In this document: piece after piece, positions 6,561-7,297 of the stretch
Layout: every line of letters starts with the position of its first letter
Numbering within the stretch: the stretch's first letter is position 1
NCBI GenBank assembly: GCA_030671565.1
Contig: DAOVIC010000095.1
Span: 1-7,297, forward strand
Direction: 5' to 3'
Length of the DNA: 7,297 nucleotides
Source of the DNA: Anaerohalosphaeraceae bacterium
Lineage (GTDB): Bacteria; Planctomycetota; Phycisphaerae; Sedimentisphaerales; Anaerohalosphaeraceae
Program-made: the position numbers and the translations under genes
The notes under the pieces: model-generated
What the model was told of the DNA's origin: nothing
The model's input: only the letters and a program-made list of their open reading frames with translations
The model's database searches: none

Positions 6561-6622
6561 TGCCCTGCTTTCTCCGCAAATGTCTCTTTAGACCGCTGAC
6601 GACCTGCACAATAATAAGTGAG

Positions 6623-6650
6623 AGTATATATTTCTCTCGGCTCAAATCAA
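6623..6650 (-). promoter_or_regulatory. Candidate sigma70-like promoter of the isomerase gene
   Basis: On the minus strand, TTGATT (6645-6650) and TATACT (6623-6628) are 16 bases apart. The transcript would start near 6616, with a leader of about 56 bases. TTGCTT a few bases upstream is an alternative -35 box at longer spacing. Confidence 0.45.
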
Positions 6651-6752
6651 GCAAACCTTAACCATTCAAACAAAATATTTGCATAACTATCCGCTTAACC
6701 CGCAAATTACCGGACCTGAAGACCTCTCACAAAGGATAAACAAAAAAATATC

Positions 6753-6780
6753 TTGATAAGCAACCCACAACAGCTATAAT
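6753..6780 (+). promoter_or_regulatory. Strong sigma70-like promoter of the SNase-like gene
   Basis: TTGATA (6753-6758) and a perfect TATAAT (6775-6780) are 16 bases apart. The predicted start is about 6787, the first base of the stem-loop that follows. The leader would be about 74 bases. It is the best promoter match in the window. Confidence 0.7.
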
Positions 6781-6786
6781 AATCTT

Positions 6787-6820
6787 ACCTGTTTTTCCTC
6801 AAAATTTAAGGAAAACAGGT
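6787..6820 (+). other. 5'-terminal stem-loop in the leader of the SNase-like gene
   Basis: ACCTGTTTTTCCT (6787-6799) pairs with AGGAAAACAGGT (6809-6820): 12 base pairs with one bulged T and a nine-base AT-rich loop. It is not followed by a T run on either strand, so it is not an intrinsic terminator. Its left arm begins at the predicted transcription start, as for 5' stem-loops that protect mRNA ends from decay. A smaller GCTA/TAGC hairpin (6825-6836) and a T6 run (6841-6846) follow before the ribosome binding site. Confidence 0.55.
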
Positions 6821-6848
6821 TCTAGCTAAAGTTAGCGGTATTTTTTCC

Positions 6849-6853
6849 GGAGG
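6849..6853 (+). promoter_or_regulatory. Strong ribosome binding site of the SNase-like gene
   Basis: GGAGG lies seven bases before ATG 6861, a near-ideal site that fixes the start. Confidence 0.8.
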
Positions 6854-6860
6854 AAAACTC

Positions 6861-7297
6861 ATGAAAACCCTATCAACTGCATGCTTTATCGTCATAGTCT
6901 CTACCGTCACATCTCTGGCCCAGATAAAACAAGCACCTGAAAACACCGTCAAGACATACGGAAACGCAACCGTCGCAAAAGTCATCGCGGTAGAGACCGC
7001 CTACACCTTTCGCTGCGACGTAGAAGGCTGGCCCGATGTCATCGGCTCCGACATCCCAATAAAAATAAACGGCATCGCCGAACCGGTCATCGTTGCCGAG
7101 GAAGGAAAACCAAACCGCTTCTTTCAGATGCAGGCAAAAAAAATACTATCCACACACCTTTCACGATCAGAAACCATCTCCCTTCACAACATAAAGCGAG
7201 GGACCGACTTTTCTCTTATCGCAGACGTTGTCATCGACAGCAACAGCCTCGCGGACATCCTGATAGAAAACGGTTTTGCCAGAAGATTGACCGAAGA
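6861..7297 (+). CDS. Secreted SNase-fold (thermonuclease-like) protein with apparently degenerate active site, 3' truncated
   Basis: The 145 visible residues start with a Sec signal peptide (MKTLSTACFIVIVSTVTSLA, cleavage before Gln21). They then follow the staphylococcal nuclease-like pattern: YGNATVAKVI (33-42), GWPDVIGSDIPIKINGIAEP (56-75), FFQMQAKKIL (87-96), ISLHNIKRGTDFSLIADVVID (106-126) and SLADILIENGFAR (129-141). Active SNases have DGDT, R-x-x-x-x-D-T-P-E and an Arg before the LVADV strand. Here these read AVET (43-46), KINGIAEPV (68-76) and SLIADV (118-123). The metal Asp pair, both catalytic Arg and the catalytic Glu therefore all seem replaced, so nuclease activity is doubtful although the fold looks intact. 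The protein is probably exported to the periplasm or outside. The C-terminus lies beyond the right edge. The strong promoter and ribosome binding site indicate an expressed gene and not a decaying one. Alignment is by eye. Confidence 0.75.
   Translation, partial: MKTLSTACFIVIVSTVTSLAQIKQAPENTVKTYGNATVAKVIAVETAYTFRCDVEGWPDVIGSDIPIKINGIAEPVIVAEEGKPNRFFQMQAKKILSTHLSRSETISLHNIKRGTDFSLIADVVIDSNSLADILIENGFARRLTE

Larger units (their letters stand above)
6561..6860. other. Divergent intergenic region, 300 bases, no gene
   Basis: No coding sequence is visible. The region holds promoters in both directions, a 5' stem-loop and a ribosome binding site, all listed separately. The part from about 6655 to 6750 is AT-rich with no clear signal. 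Confidence 0.7.

Noticed and set aside
6787..6820. Intrinsic terminator for an upstream gene
   Set aside because: No T run follows the stem on either strand, and no gene ends nearby; the promoter directly upstream makes a leader structure more likely.

Overview
The window suggests a Gram-negative, outer-membrane bacterium of moderate GC content. It encodes an OprB-type beta-barrel porin ending in Phe, an MltA-type lytic transglycosylase with a lipoprotein signal, and good Shine-Dalgarno sites. The citramalate synthase type, the small 90-residue conserved-looking protein, the OprB porin and the SNase-like secreted protein together remind me of Planctomycetota, probably Phycisphaerae or Sedimentisphaerales. 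That placement is from memory of such genomes and is tentative.

Layout, left to right. (1) 1-1381, minus strand: an OprB-like porin, followed after 27 bases by the start of a CbiM-type cobalt/nickel transporter that runs off the left edge. The pair looks like one transcription unit driven by a good sigma70-like promoter, with a 13-bp palindrome in its spacer. (2) 1664-2080, plus strand: a single-domain rhodanese, divergent from the porin. (3) 2177-3775, minus strand: (R)-citramalate synthase (CimA), the entry enzyme of the pyruvate route to isoleucine, convergent with the rhodanese. (4) 4067-5302, plus strand: an MltA-like lytic transglycosylase, divergent from cimA across an AT-rich spacer. 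(5) 5303-5441: a long imperfect stem-loop, then a 90-residue helical protein of unknown function (5442-5714). (6) 5760-6560, minus strand: a sugar phosphate isomerase/epimerase-like TIM barrel, convergent with the small gene. (7) 6753-7297, plus strand: a strong promoter, a 12-bp stem-loop at the predicted transcript start, a strong ribosome binding site and a secreted SNase-fold protein cut by the right edge, whose usual catalytic residues appear to be substituted.

Apart from the porin-CbiM pair, the genes are mostly single units in alternating orientation and do not form one pathway. The window looks like ordinary chromosome: I see no mobile element, CRISPR array, rRNA or tRNA, and no multi-gene defence or biosynthetic system. 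The most interesting points are the porin-CbiM coupling, which hints that a porin usually annotated for carbohydrates serves metal uptake, the degenerate secreted nuclease-fold protein, and the stem-loop at its transcript start.
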